Origin: Scatosoma sp002474405
GTDB taxonomy: Bacteria > Bacillota > Clostridia > Christensenellales > Borkfalkiaceae
DNA: 27,266 bases
Direction: 5' to 3'
Assembly: GCA_937892545.1 (NCBI GenBank)
Contig: CALAFO010000034.1
Span: forward strand, 1 to 27,266
Both the position numbers and the translations under genes were made by a program. The first letter of the stretch is position 1; each line of letters begins with the position of its first letter. The notes under the pieces were generated by a model. It searched no databases, was not told the origin of the DNA, and worked only from the letters and a program-made list of their open reading frames with translations. Below, in pieces: positions 6,994 to 14,391 of the stretch.

Positions 6994-7236
6994 TTATAAA
7001 ATCTTCTTGATTTTCACCGTGCCGCACAATACGTCGGAATAGGAATACGCCGTGCGACCGAGAAAATTTTTTTCGTCGGGCTTCACGGTAAACAGCGCGG
7101 GATAAATCCCCGAAAGCACGCCGAAGAAAGTAACCGATTTATTTCTGCCGAGATTCAGATTCACTTTTACTTTCGAATCGGCGCAGGTTTTTACATACTC
7201 TTTTACGGAGGACAAATTTTTCGTATTTTTCAGCAT
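6994..7236 (-). CDS. veg: Veg family protein
   Basis: This 80-residue protein matches Veg, a small Bacillota protein reported to stimulate biofilm matrix gene expression in Bacillus subtilis; its biochemical activity is unresolved. The family core is clear: an N-terminal helix (VKEYVKTCADSKVKVNLNLG), the turn GRNKSVTFFGVLSGIYPALF, and the late motif RTAYSYSDVLCGTVKI. There is no signal peptide or membrane segment. In Bacillus veg sits just before sspF and ispE; here it is also near ispE but is transcribed divergently from sipL. A weak AGG lies upstream of the ATG, and a TAAAAT only six bases before the ATG hints at a very short leader, which is uncertain. Confidence 0.88.
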   Translation of the reverse strand: MLKNTKNLSSVKEYVKTCADSKVKVNLNLGRNKSVTFFGVLSGIYPALFTVKPDEKNFLGRTAYSYSDVLCGTVKIKKIL

Positions 7237-7371
7237 ACGCCTATTTTAGCCGAAAATTTCCGCGCTTATTCGCTCGGAAAAAAAGTGGTGATATTAGAAA
7301 AAATCCCCGTAAAATTATCGGCGCGTTACCTTTGCAACAAACTTTTCGGGTAAGCGTTTTCATCTCATTCC

Positions 7372-7401
7372 GTCATATTTTCCCTTTTCGGCTCATAGAA
7401 T
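7372..7401 (+). promoter_or_regulatory. SigE-like (mother-cell sporulation) promoter of sipL
   Basis: GTCATATT (7372-7379), 14 bases, then CATAGAAT (7394-7401). This closely matches the SigE consensus known from Bacillus and Clostridia (about KMATATT, 14 bases, CATACAnT). It fits mother-cell expression of the SpoIVA-binding protein encoded 65 bases downstream. Confidence 0.75.
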
Positions 7402-7465
7402 AGTCAAGGACGAAAAAAGAGGCGGCGCAGGCAGCTACTGCTTTGCAAGGAGGACGAAAACAGCT

Positions 7466-9004
7466 ATGATCAAACCCGAATACGCAACCTACCGTTATAC
7501 GAAAAAATCGTGCGAGGCTTCGGCGCTCTCGCGTGTGGAATGTCGCATCCCCGGCAGCGAAATCAGCGAAATTTTAGCCGTGCGCGCCGAGGTATATCCC
7601 GCAAATTGTTCCTGCGGCGATAAGCAGATCGATTACGGCGGCAGAGTCGTGTTTTCGTTCGTTTATGCCGACGGCGACAAGCGCGTCTGCCGGGCGGAAC
7701 GCGGCGTGGAATTTTCTCATCGCGCGGCGTGCGACGAGGCGGACGACGAATGTACCTGCGTTCCCGCATATTCCGCGGGCGACGTGTCCTGCCGGCGCGA
7801 CGGCTCGTTCATCATCGCCACGGCGGTCATCCGCGCGGATATCGCCGTATACCGCGACGAAGAAATTTCTTATCTTAGCGGCGGCGATAACCTCGCGGTG
7901 AATAAGCAGCCCGTGCAGCTCACGCGGTTTTCTTTCTCGGCAACGGACGGCGAAGAAAGCGACGAATTCGAAACGGAATATTTCACCGATTTGCTTCTGC
8001 ACAGCGAAACGGCATACGTAAAAAACGTATCTTATGCAAACGGCACGGCGAAAATCGAAGGCGAAATCGTGCTGAACGTGTGCGCGCTGAAAGAGGACGA
8101 TTCGCTTGTTTCTTACGAACGACTGATTCCGTTTTCCGTGGAAGCGCCCGCGCCCTGCGCGGCGGAAGAAAATCTGCAAACGGACGGGGCAGAGGCGGGT
8201 TCAACGCAGAATACGGAACCGCAATTTTCCGCCCGCGTGTCCGTTTCTTCGGCAAATCTCTCCGCGGAAACTTCGGAAGAACGCAACAAGTGCTCGGTGC
8301 GCGCCGAATTTTCGTTCAGCGTGCAGCTCGCGCAGTACACGCCCGAAACGCTGGAACTTTGCTCCGACGCGTTTTCCGCCGGACAGGAAGTTACGCTTGA
8401 AACGCGGCAGACGTCTTTCCGCCGCCTGAAATGGTCGAAAACGTACGTGAAAAAAATCGAGGGCGTGGCGGCGCTGTCCGCTCCCATCGATTACACGGCG
8501 TCGTTTCTTGCCGCGGCGTTGCCGAAAGCGGAAGTCGGCGTTCGCGGAACGGGTGCGGGCGCGTTCGAAATCGAGGGCGCGGCAAGCGCGCGCGTAATTC
8601 TCGCCGATAAAGACGGCATGCGCGCCGCCGATTTAACGTTGCCGTTCGTGCTTTCCGAAGCGGGCGAAATCGCCGCCGGCGACGAAGCGGAAGCGCAGGC
8701 GATCGTGTGCGGCATCTCGCTGAAGCAGAAAAAAGAGGGCGAAGCCGAAGCGGAAGCCACGCTGAAAATCACGCTTTTCGTGTACGATACCTGCGAGGTA
8801 AGTTACATTTCCAAAGCGGAGGGCGGCGAAGAATACGGCGAAGAAACGTGCGGCATGTCTATTTTCGTTCCCCGCGCGGGCGACGGACTCTGGGAAACGG
8901 CGAAAGCGCTCCGCAAAACTCCGGAAGAGCTCACGCGCAGCAATCCCGATCTCGTTTTCCCGCTGAAAGGCAAAGAACGCATCCTCGTGTATAACCGCCG
9001 GTAA
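7466..9004 (+). CDS. sipL: SipL-type SPOCS/LysM spore coat morphogenetic protein
   Basis: This 512-residue protein has the architecture of Clostridioides difficile SipL: repeated SPOCS (DUF3794) beta domains (about 25-150, 165-230 and 300-450) and a C-terminal LysM-like module (about 464-512, with VPRAGDGLWETAKALRKTPE and a final RILVYNRR). SipL binds the ATPase SpoIVA and anchors the spore coat on the forespore surface from the mother cell. A low-complexity Ala/Glu/Thr patch (about 231-260) separates two domains. There is no signal peptide, as expected. AAGGAGG lies 12 bases before the ATG, downstream of a SigE-like promoter, and a terminator follows. Position between veg and ispE agrees with a sporulation gene in this Bacillota neighbourhood. 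A generic DUF3794/LysM protein is the only realistic alternative. Confidence 0.87.
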   Translation: MIKPEYATYRYTKKSCEASALSRVECRIPGSEISEILAVRAEVYPANCSCGDKQIDYGGRVVFSFVYADGDKRVCRAERGVEFSHRAACDEADDECTCVPAYSAGDVSCRRDGSFIIATAVIRADIAVYRDEEISYLSGGDNLAVNKQPVQLTRFSFSATDGEESDEFETEYFTDLLLHSETAYVKNVSYANGTAKIEGEIVLNVCALKEDDSLVSYERLIPFSVEAPAPCAAEENLQTDGAEAGSTQNTEPQFSARVSVSSANLSAETSEERNKCSVRAEFSFSVQLAQYTPETLELCSDAFSAGQEVTLETRQTSFRRLKWSKTYVKKIEGVAALSAPIDYTASFLAAALPKAEVGVRGTGAGAFEIEGAASARVILADKDGMRAADLTLPFVLSEAGEIAAGDEAEAQAIVCGISLKQKKEGEAEAEATLKITLFVYDTCEVSYISKAEGGEEYGEETCGMSIFVPRAGDGLWETAKALRKTPEELTRSNPDLVFPLKGKERILVYNRR

Positions 9005-9060
9005 GCGCGGCGAAAAATCGAAACGGCAAAACAGAAAATCAGAAAATCAGAAACAAATAG

Positions 9061-9103
9061 TCCGGCGCCGAACCGCGTTTTTCCGTTCGACAGCCGGATT
9101 TTT
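9061..9103 (+). terminator. Rho-independent terminator after sipL
   Basis: TCCGGC (9061-9066) pairs with 9093-9098 and CGAAC (9069-9073) with 9085-9089, forming one interrupted stem, followed by TTTTT (9099-9103). It lies between sipL and the cysE promoter. Confidence 0.78.
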
Positions 9104-9187
9104 CGCAAAAAACGTCGAAAGCCGTTCAAAAATCCCGCAAAAAACGCGTATACGCACGCGCGCGCCCATAAAATGCCCGAAAACCTG

Positions 9188-9216
9188 TTGACGAAACGCG
9201 GCGTTTGTGGTAGAAT
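9188..9216 (+). promoter_or_regulatory. Sigma-A-type promoter of cysE-ispE
   Basis: TTGACG (9188-9193), exactly 17 bases, then TAGAAT (9211-9216). Transcription should start near 9223, which rules out the earlier in-frame ATG codons and supports the cysE start at 9269. Confidence 0.8.
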
Positions 9217-9268
9217 AATGCGTGGAAAAATATCGCAAAGCGCAAAAAACGCAAGGGAGCGTCGTCGG

Positions 9269-10171
9269 ATGGCGGAAGAAAACACAAAAAACGAAACCTC
9301 TTTTTTAAACGAAATCGCGGCGGAGGCGGCAAAAATCGCCGCGCCGCTTTCCGCAATTTCCGCAATCTCCGAAAGCAACGCAGCCGAACAATCGGGCTGC
9401 GCGTGCGCGGCGAAAAAAAACGGCGCAAACGCGGCGGGGCTGTGCTTGTTCGAAAACACCATCAAACAGCTGCTGGAAGAAATCCGTTCGGCGCTGTTTC
9501 CCGATATTTTCTGCTGCACGTCTCCCGAAAAATCTCTCGTTTCCGCGGCAAAAAAACTGTATTGCACGCTGCTTTCGGCAACGGGCGAAACGCTGCGCGC
9601 GCAAAACATCACGCTTGAATTTCTCGGCGCGCTTCCCGAAATCCGCCGCGTGCTTCTCACCGATCTTTCGGCGGGCTACCGCGGCGATCCCGCGGCGAAA
9701 AACGAAAAGGAAATCGCGCTGTGCTATCCCTGCTTTTACGCGCTCACGGTGCACCGCCTCGCCCATTTCCTGTACACGAAAAACGTTCCCGTGCTGCCCA
9801 GAATGATGAGCGAAATCGCGCACAGCCGCACGGGCATCGATATCCACCCCGGCGCTTCCATCGGCGAATATTTTTTCATCGACCACGGCACGGGCGTCGT
9901 CATCGGCGAAACGGCAACCATCGGCAGAAACGTAAAACTGTATCAGGGCGTAACCATCGGCGCGAAGAGTTTCAAAGCCAACCCCGACGGCTCTCTCGTC
10001 AAAGGCGTGAAGCGTCATCCGGATATTTTAAACGACGTCGTCATCTACGCCAACGCGTCCGTGCTCGGCGGCAACACCGTTATCGGTAACGGCGCCGTCA
10101 TCGGCGGCAACGCGTGGGTAACGCACTCCGTACCGGACGGCGTAACCATTCCGTCGAACTACGTGGGCTGA
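9269..10171 (+). CDS. cysE: Serine O-acetyltransferase
   Basis: CysE transfers acetyl from acetyl-CoA to L-serine, the first step of cysteine synthesis in the cytosol. The 300-residue product has the alpha-helical N-terminal domain and a hexapeptide beta-helix (IDIHPGASIG, DHGTGVVIGET, NVKLYQGVTIG, VVIYANASVLGGNTVIG). D191 and H206 are spaced 15 residues apart like the catalytic Asp and His of Escherichia coli CysE. The N-terminus (1-60) is longer and Ala/Ser-rich. The frame is open to 9173, but that start precedes the promoter; the ATG at 9269 has AAGGGAG nine bases upstream. The C-terminus ends soon after the helix (IPSNYVG), without the long inhibitory tail of the enterobacterial enzyme. 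ispE follows 29 bases later. Confidence 0.93.
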   Translation: MAEENTKNETSFLNEIAAEAAKIAAPLSAISAISESNAAEQSGCACAAKKNGANAAGLCLFENTIKQLLEEIRSALFPDIFCCTSPEKSLVSAAKKLYCTLLSATGETLRAQNITLEFLGALPEIRRVLLTDLSAGYRGDPAAKNEKEIALCYPCFYALTVHRLAHFLYTKNVPVLPRMMSEIAHSRTGIDIHPGASIGEYFFIDHGTGVVIGETATIGRNVKLYQGVTIGAKSFKANPDGSLVKGVKRHPDILNDVVIYANASVLGGNTVIGNGAVIGGNAWVTHSVPDGVTIPSNYVG

Positions 10172-10200
10172 AAATATTTCCCTTATACGGAGGAACCTAT

Positions 10201-11142
10201 ATGATACAAAAACCATGCAAGCTGTTTTCAAACGCGAAAATCAATTTAACGCTTGATATCACGGGCACGGACGGCGGCTATCACACGCTTGATTCGCTCG
10301 CAGTGGAAATCGATCTCGGCAACCAAATCGAGGCGGTCAGAACGCGCGACGGCGAAATTTCGATAGAATTCGTCGGCAACGAATACGAGATCCCGTCCGT
10401 ACCGGTAAACGAAACCAACGCATATAAGGCGGCGAAATTATTTGCCGAAACGTTCCGTACTGGCGGCGCGAAAATCACCGTATATTCCGTCATCCCCGTC
10501 GGCGCGGGGCTGGGCAGTTCGTCGGCGGACGCGGCGGGCGTGCTCCGCGCGATGCGGCAGCTGTATCTCAAAGAAACCACGCCCGAAACCGAGGAGAAAA
10601 TTTTAAAAATCGCCGACATGACGGGCAGCGATACGCGCATGATGTATCTCGGCGGCGCGGTGAGAATGAAAGGCAGAGGCGACGTCGCCGAGTCTTTGCC
10701 GCTTCCGCCCTCCCGCGCGAAAGAAAAAAAGGGGCTGTTCTCCTTTTTCCGGAAAGAAGATAAGCGCATGATGTATTTCCTGCTCATCTGCCCGCTTACC
10801 CCGGTTTCCACGCCGCAGTGTTTTTGCAAGTACGACGAACTTGAAAAAACATACCCGCCCCGCACGCAGGATGCGACGGAACGTTTTCTGAAAGGCGACG
10901 TGTACGGCTTGGGCAGACTCATGAAAAACGATTTGCAGGAAGCGGCTTGCGCGCTCAATCCCGACGTAAAAAACGCGCTGGAAGCGGCGCGGAAGCTGAT
11001 GCCGATCGGCTTGACCATGACGGGTTCGGGCAGCACGGTGGTTGCGATGTTCGATACCGCCGAAAAACGCCGTTATGCCCTCGAACAGTGCCGCAAATGG
11101 CAGAATAGTTACGGGGTAATCGATACCGACAGCGTATTCTGA
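10201..11142 (+). CDS. ispE: 4-diphosphocytidyl-2-C-methyl-D-erythritol kinase
   Basis: IspE phosphorylates CDP-methylerythritol at the 2-hydroxyl, the ATP-dependent step of the MEP isoprenoid pathway. This 313-residue GHMP kinase shows the three family motifs: NAKINLTLDI with K13 at the N-terminus, the phosphate loop PVGAGLGSSSADAAG (99-113), and MTGSGSTVVAMF near the C-terminus. D144 in TGSDTRMM is in the position of the catalytic aspartate, though the residues after it differ from the usual GSDVPF. A basic insert at about 168-189 (RAKEKKGLFSFFRKEDKR) lengthens a loop. The ATG at 10201 is chosen over an open extension to 10114 because GGAGG lies seven bases upstream and the extension overlaps cysE. 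It is probably co-transcribed with cysE. Confidence 0.9.
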   Translation: MIQKPCKLFSNAKINLTLDITGTDGGYHTLDSLAVEIDLGNQIEAVRTRDGEISIEFVGNEYEIPSVPVNETNAYKAAKLFAETFRTGGAKITVYSVIPVGAGLGSSSADAAGVLRAMRQLYLKETTPETEEKILKIADMTGSDTRMMYLGGAVRMKGRGDVAESLPLPPSRAKEKKGLFSFFRKEDKRMMYFLLICPLTPVSTPQCFCKYDELEKTYPPRTQDATERFLKGDVYGLGRLMKNDLQEAACALNPDVKNALEAARKLMPIGLTMTGSGSTVVAMFDTAEKRRYALEQCRKWQNSYGVIDTDSVF

Positions 11143-11168
11143 AAGAAAGCATAATTAAAAAACAATCC

Positions 11169-11184
11169 GCCCGGTTTTCCGGGC
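11169..11184 (+). promoter_or_regulatory. Short hairpin just before a ribosome binding site
   Basis: GCCCGG / TTTT / CCGGGC forms a perfect 6-bp stem that ends directly against the AAAGGAG ribosome binding site of the gene at 11199. It lacks a following T run, so it is not a clear terminator; it may mark an RNA processing or translational control point. Confidence 0.35.
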
Positions 11185-11198
11185 AAAGGAGAGAAAAC

Positions 11199-12233
11199 AT
11201 GGAAGAAAGAATCATCGACGACGAGTACGGCAGAGGAATCCGCCTGAAAAAGACGAAGAACGGCTACGTCGACGCCACGGACGAGCTTGCGGAAGAAAAG
11301 AAAGCAAAGACGGGCGACGAAACGAAAGACGAACTCACGGACGAGATCGAGGACGAAATCGAAAACGAAATCGACGGCGAAGAGACGGAAGCGGAAGCCG
11401 CCGACGAGGTGCTGTTCGAATTTCCGGAAGAGGACGACGAAGAGCTTGCCGCCCTTTCCGCCGAGGATGCCGCCGCGCTGATAAAAAAACGCGAGGAAGA
11501 ACGGAAGAAGCGGGAAGAAAAGGCGGAAACGCTGTGCGCGGAGGGCGAAGCGCTGCTTGAAAAAGCCAAAGCGGAAACCGCCGAATCCGACGGTAACGGC
11601 TGGAAAGAAGCGGCGGAAAAATTCGATGCCGCGCTGGTGGAAATCCCTTGTTATACGCGCGCGGCGCTCGGCTTCTGGCGCGCGAAAACGCGTTACGGCG
11701 AAGATTTGCAGCCGCTGTACGACGAATGGGCGGGTTACGGCTACGAAGAATTCGCGGCAACGTTCGGCGAAGAAACCGCCGGAATCCTGAAAGAGGAATG
11801 GCAGGCAAAAATCGAAACGGAAAAATCCCGCCTTGCCGAAGAAATCGCGCCGTTGAAAAAAGATTTCGAAGAAAAAACGGAAAAACGCCGCGCCGTGCTG
11901 AAAGAACGCACTTACGAAACGCGTAAAAAGTTTATTCCCGCGTTGTCCGTAGAAATCGCGCTGCTTGTGTTCACCGTCGTTTTCGCGGCAAACATCTTTT
12001 CCCGTGCGGATGCCGTGTTCGTGTGGCTCACCGTCGCGGGGGGCGCCGCGTTCGTCCTTGCGTTGCCGTTCTTCTGCCTTGCCGCGTCGAAATTCTCGCA
12101 CGCCGTATCCCTTTCCCGCGCAAACGAATCGAAGAGCTCCACGGAAGAGGGCAGAACGCTGGAAGCGCTTGAAGACGCGCTTACTTTCTTAACGGATATG
12201 ACCGCTCCCGCAGACGTCCCCGAAGAAGAGTAA
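11199..12233 (+). CDS. Acidic protein with two C-terminal membrane helices, unknown
   Basis: I do not recognise this 344-residue protein. Residues 22-92 are extremely acidic (runs such as DELTDEIEDEIENEIDGEE), 93-125 are a charged likely coiled coil, and 130-240 are helical with a tetratricopeptide-like stretch (WKEAAEKFDAALVEIPCYTRAA) and more coiled coil. Two hydrophobic helices follow (about 247-266 and 272-296), then an acidic tail. With no signal peptide, the long N-terminus is probably cytoplasmic and the helices form a hairpin in the membrane. AAAGGAG precedes the ATG. It lies 56 bases after ispE and may be in the same transcript. A membrane-tethered scaffold is possible, but no function can be assigned. 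Confidence 0.75.
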   Translation: MEERIIDDEYGRGIRLKKTKNGYVDATDELAEEKKAKTGDETKDELTDEIEDEIENEIDGEETEAEAADEVLFEFPEEDDEELAALSAEDAAALIKKREEERKKREEKAETLCAEGEALLEKAKAETAESDGNGWKEAAEKFDAALVEIPCYTRAALGFWRAKTRYGEDLQPLYDEWAGYGYEEFAATFGEETAGILKEEWQAKIETEKSRLAEEIAPLKKDFEEKTEKRRAVLKERTYETRKKFIPALSVEIALLVFTVVFAANIFSRADAVFVWLTVAGGAAFVLALPFFCLAASKFSHAVSLSRANESKSSTEEGRTLEALEDALTFLTDMTAPADVPEEE

Positions 12234-12245
12234 CTTCTGCCGTAG

Positions 12246-12446
12246 GCTTCCCCTTGCTTCATTTTCTCTTGAGAAGAAAATTCAGCAAAAATGTGAAGCC
12301 TTATTCTCAAGGCTTCCCCTTGGGGGGAAGCTGTCGCTGAAAGCGACTGATGAGGGGCGTAGCATATTATGCAAAGTCCATTTTTGATTTTCTGAATATT
12401 GTTAACAAAAAATTTCTGAAAATCAAGGGGCGTAACTTGTTTCGTA
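12246..12446 (+). repeat. Composite palindromic repeat, copy 2 (modules C, A and tail)
   Basis: Module C (12249-12300) starts TTCCCCTTGC and ends CAGCAAAAATGTGAAGCC. Module A (12311-12358) has GCTTCCCC / TTGG / GGGGAAGC, then the perfect stem GTCGCT / GAA / AGCGAC, then TGATGAGGGGC. The tail shares AGCATATTATGC and AAAATCAAGGGGC with copy 1. The second-stem sequence differs from copy 1 but is still fully paired. The 12233-12625 gap holds only this, a B module and a short tandem repeat; no gene is seen. Confidence 0.8.
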
Positions 12447-12488
12447 ACCTCTCATTGCAACGAATGAATGTAAGTCCGCAGTTTTCTT

Positions 12489-12536
12489 GCTTTCCCCTTC
12501 GGGGAGAGTGGCGAGCGTATGCGAGCCGAGAGAGGA
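12489..12536 (+). repeat. Palindromic repeat module B, copy 3
   Basis: CTTTCCCC / TTC / GGGGAGAG (one mismatch in the stem), then TGGCGAGCGTATGCGAGCC and GAGAGAGGA. It lies 89 bases before the ABC exporter start and makes the upstream frame look falsely open. Confidence 0.75.
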
Positions 12537-12563
12537 CGAGAGAGGACGAGAGGGGACGAAAAA
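12530..12563 (+). repeat. Short tandem repeat of GAGAGGACGA
   Basis: Three consecutive 10-base units (GAGAGGACGA, GAGAGGACGA, GAGGGGACGA) continue the end of repeat module B. They probably arose by slippage of its GAGAGGA terminus. Confidence 0.65.
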
Positions 12564-12624
12564 AGACGCATTAAACTTTCTCATCAGTCAAAAACAATAC
12601 AACCAAAGAAGTAAAAAAATCTGT

Positions 12625-14391
12625 ATGAAAAAATTATTCCCATATTTCGGGGCGTATAAAAAGGAATGTTTTTTATCCCCCCTGTTCAAATTGTTCGAAG
12701 CCGTGTTCGAGCTTCTCGTGCCCGTCGTGGTGGCAAAAATCATCGACGTCGGGCTGGGCGAACCCCTCGCGGGCGGCGGCTACAATGCAAACACGGCGTA
12801 CATCGTAAAAATGTCGCTGCTGCTTATCGGTCTCGGACTTATCGGGCTGGGCTGCGCCGTCGTCGCGCAGTATTTCGCGGCAAAAGCGGCTACCGGCGTT
12901 TCGTACGAACTGAGAAAAGCGTTGTTTTCCAAATTGCAGACGCTTTCTTATAAAGATTACGATCGCCTCGGCACGTCCGCCATGCTCAACCGCATGACGG
13001 GCGACGTGCAGCAGTTTCAGACGGGCGTAAACATGTTTCTGCGCCTGTTTCTGCGTTCGCCTTTAATCGTGTTCGGCGCGATGATAGCGGCGTTTTTAAT
13101 CGATCCGCCGTCCGCATGGGTATTTGCGGCGGTAATCCCCGCACTGTTCGTCGCGGTGGCGCTCATCATGGGCATCACCACCCCGCTGTACAGAAAAGCG
13201 CAGGAAAAATCGGATAAAGTGGTGCTTGCCGCGCGCGAAAATTTAACGGGCGTGCGCGTGGTGCGCGCTTTCTGCAAAGAGGAAGAGGAACGCAAAAATT
13301 TCCGCGAAAAAAACCTCGCCTTAACGAAAGGCAGAGAAAAGGCGGGCGCCATCGGCGCGCTGATGAACCCGGTTACGTTCGTTCTCGTCAATCTCGCCGT
13401 CATTTTCCTTCTGAAAGTCGGCGCCATCCGCGTGGATAACGGCTCCCTTTCGCAGGGCAACGTCATCGCGCTGTACAACCTGATGTCGCAGATTCTCGTG
13501 GAGCTTGTCAAATTCGCCAACCTCGTGGTTACGGTTACCAAAGCCGCGGCGTGCGGCGAACGGATCGAAGGCGTTCTCGGCATGCAGGGCGACCTCAAGA
13601 AAATCGACGAATCCGCGGCGGAAGCGCATACCGATAAGCCCGGCTATATCGTGTTCGATAACGTTACGCTGAAATACAACGAAAATGCCGCGCCCGCCAT
13701 CAAAAACGCTTCGTTCACGGTAGAAAAGGGCGAAACGGTGGGCGTCATCGGTGGCACGGGCAGCGGCAAAACTTCGCTCGTATCGCTGTTGCCGCATTTC
13801 TACGACGTCTCGCAAGGCGGCGTCTATCTCGGCGGCAAAAATGTAGCGGCGTACGCGCCCGAAGAACTGCGCGGAAAAATCGCCGTCGTGCCGCAGAAAG
13901 CGGTCTTGTTCAAAGGCACGGTGCGCAGCAATCTCGCCTGGGGCGATAAAGAAGCCGCTTTGAACGACGATGCGGCATGGGCGGCGCTCAGATGCGCGCA
14001 GGCAGACGACGTGGTAAAACAAAAAGGCGGACTGGACGCCGTGGTGGAACAGGGCGGCGGCAACCTTTCGGGCGGGCAGAAGCAGCGTTTAAGCGTTGCC
14101 CGCGCCCTCATGAAAGACGCGGACGTCCTCATTCTGGACGACAGCTCGTCCGCGCTGGACTACGCTACGGAACGCGCGCTTTCCAACGCCATCCGCGCGC
14201 GGCAGAAAGAGAAGAAGCAAACGGTGTTCATCGTTTCCCAGCGCGCCTCGTCGCTGATTACGGCGGATAAAATTCTGGTGCTGGACGAAGGCGAAATCAT
14301 CGGCGCGGGCACGCACGAAGAGCTTTTGAAATCGTGCCCGGAATACAAGGAAATTTACGAATTCCAGTACGGAACGGAGGCGCAGAAATGA
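12625..14391 (+). CDS. Heterodimeric ABC exporter, subunit 1 (degenerate ATP site)
   Basis: This 588-residue half transporter has six membrane helices (about 15-310) and a C-terminal ATPase. Walker A GGTGSGKT is at 376-383 and the signature LSGGQ at 481-485. Two catalytic positions are changed: the residue after the Walker B aspartate is D506 (LILDDSSS) instead of Glu, and the switch histidine is Q539 (VSQRASS). This is the established pattern of the non-hydrolysing half of asymmetric exporters such as TM287/288. The frame is open back to 12487, but that extension is repeat sequence; the ATG at 12625 begins MKKLFPYFGAYKK, the usual start, though its ribosome binding site is weak. The stop overlaps the next gene by ATGA. 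Exported substrate unknown; drugs, lipids or peptides are possible. Confidence 0.93.
   Translation: MKKLFPYFGAYKKECFLSPLFKLFEAVFELLVPVVVAKIIDVGLGEPLAGGGYNANTAYIVKMSLLLIGLGLIGLGCAVVAQYFAAKAATGVSYELRKALFSKLQTLSYKDYDRLGTSAMLNRMTGDVQQFQTGVNMFLRLFLRSPLIVFGAMIAAFLIDPPSAWVFAAVIPALFVAVALIMGITTPLYRKAQEKSDKVVLAARENLTGVRVVRAFCKEEEERKNFREKNLALTKGREKAGAIGALMNPVTFVLVNLAVIFLLKVGAIRVDNGSLSQGNVIALYNLMSQILVELVKFANLVVTVTKAAACGERIEGVLGMQGDLKKIDESAAEAHTDKPGYIVFDNVTLKYNENAAPAIKNASFTVEKGETVGVIGGTGSGKTSLVSLLPHFYDVSQGGVYLGGKNVAAYAPEELRGKIAVVPQKAVLFKGTVRSNLAWGDKEAALNDDAAWAALRCAQADDVVKQKGGLDAVVEQGGGNLSGGQKQRLSVARALMKDADVLILDDSSSALDYATERALSNAIRARQKEKKQTVFIVSQRASSLITADKILVLDEGEIIGAGTHEELLKSCPEYKEIYEFQYGTEAQK

Noticed and set aside
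12487..12624. N-terminal extension of ABC exporter subunit 1
   Set aside because: It translates repeat module B and the GAGAGGACGA tandem repeat; the normal exporter N-terminus begins at 12625.
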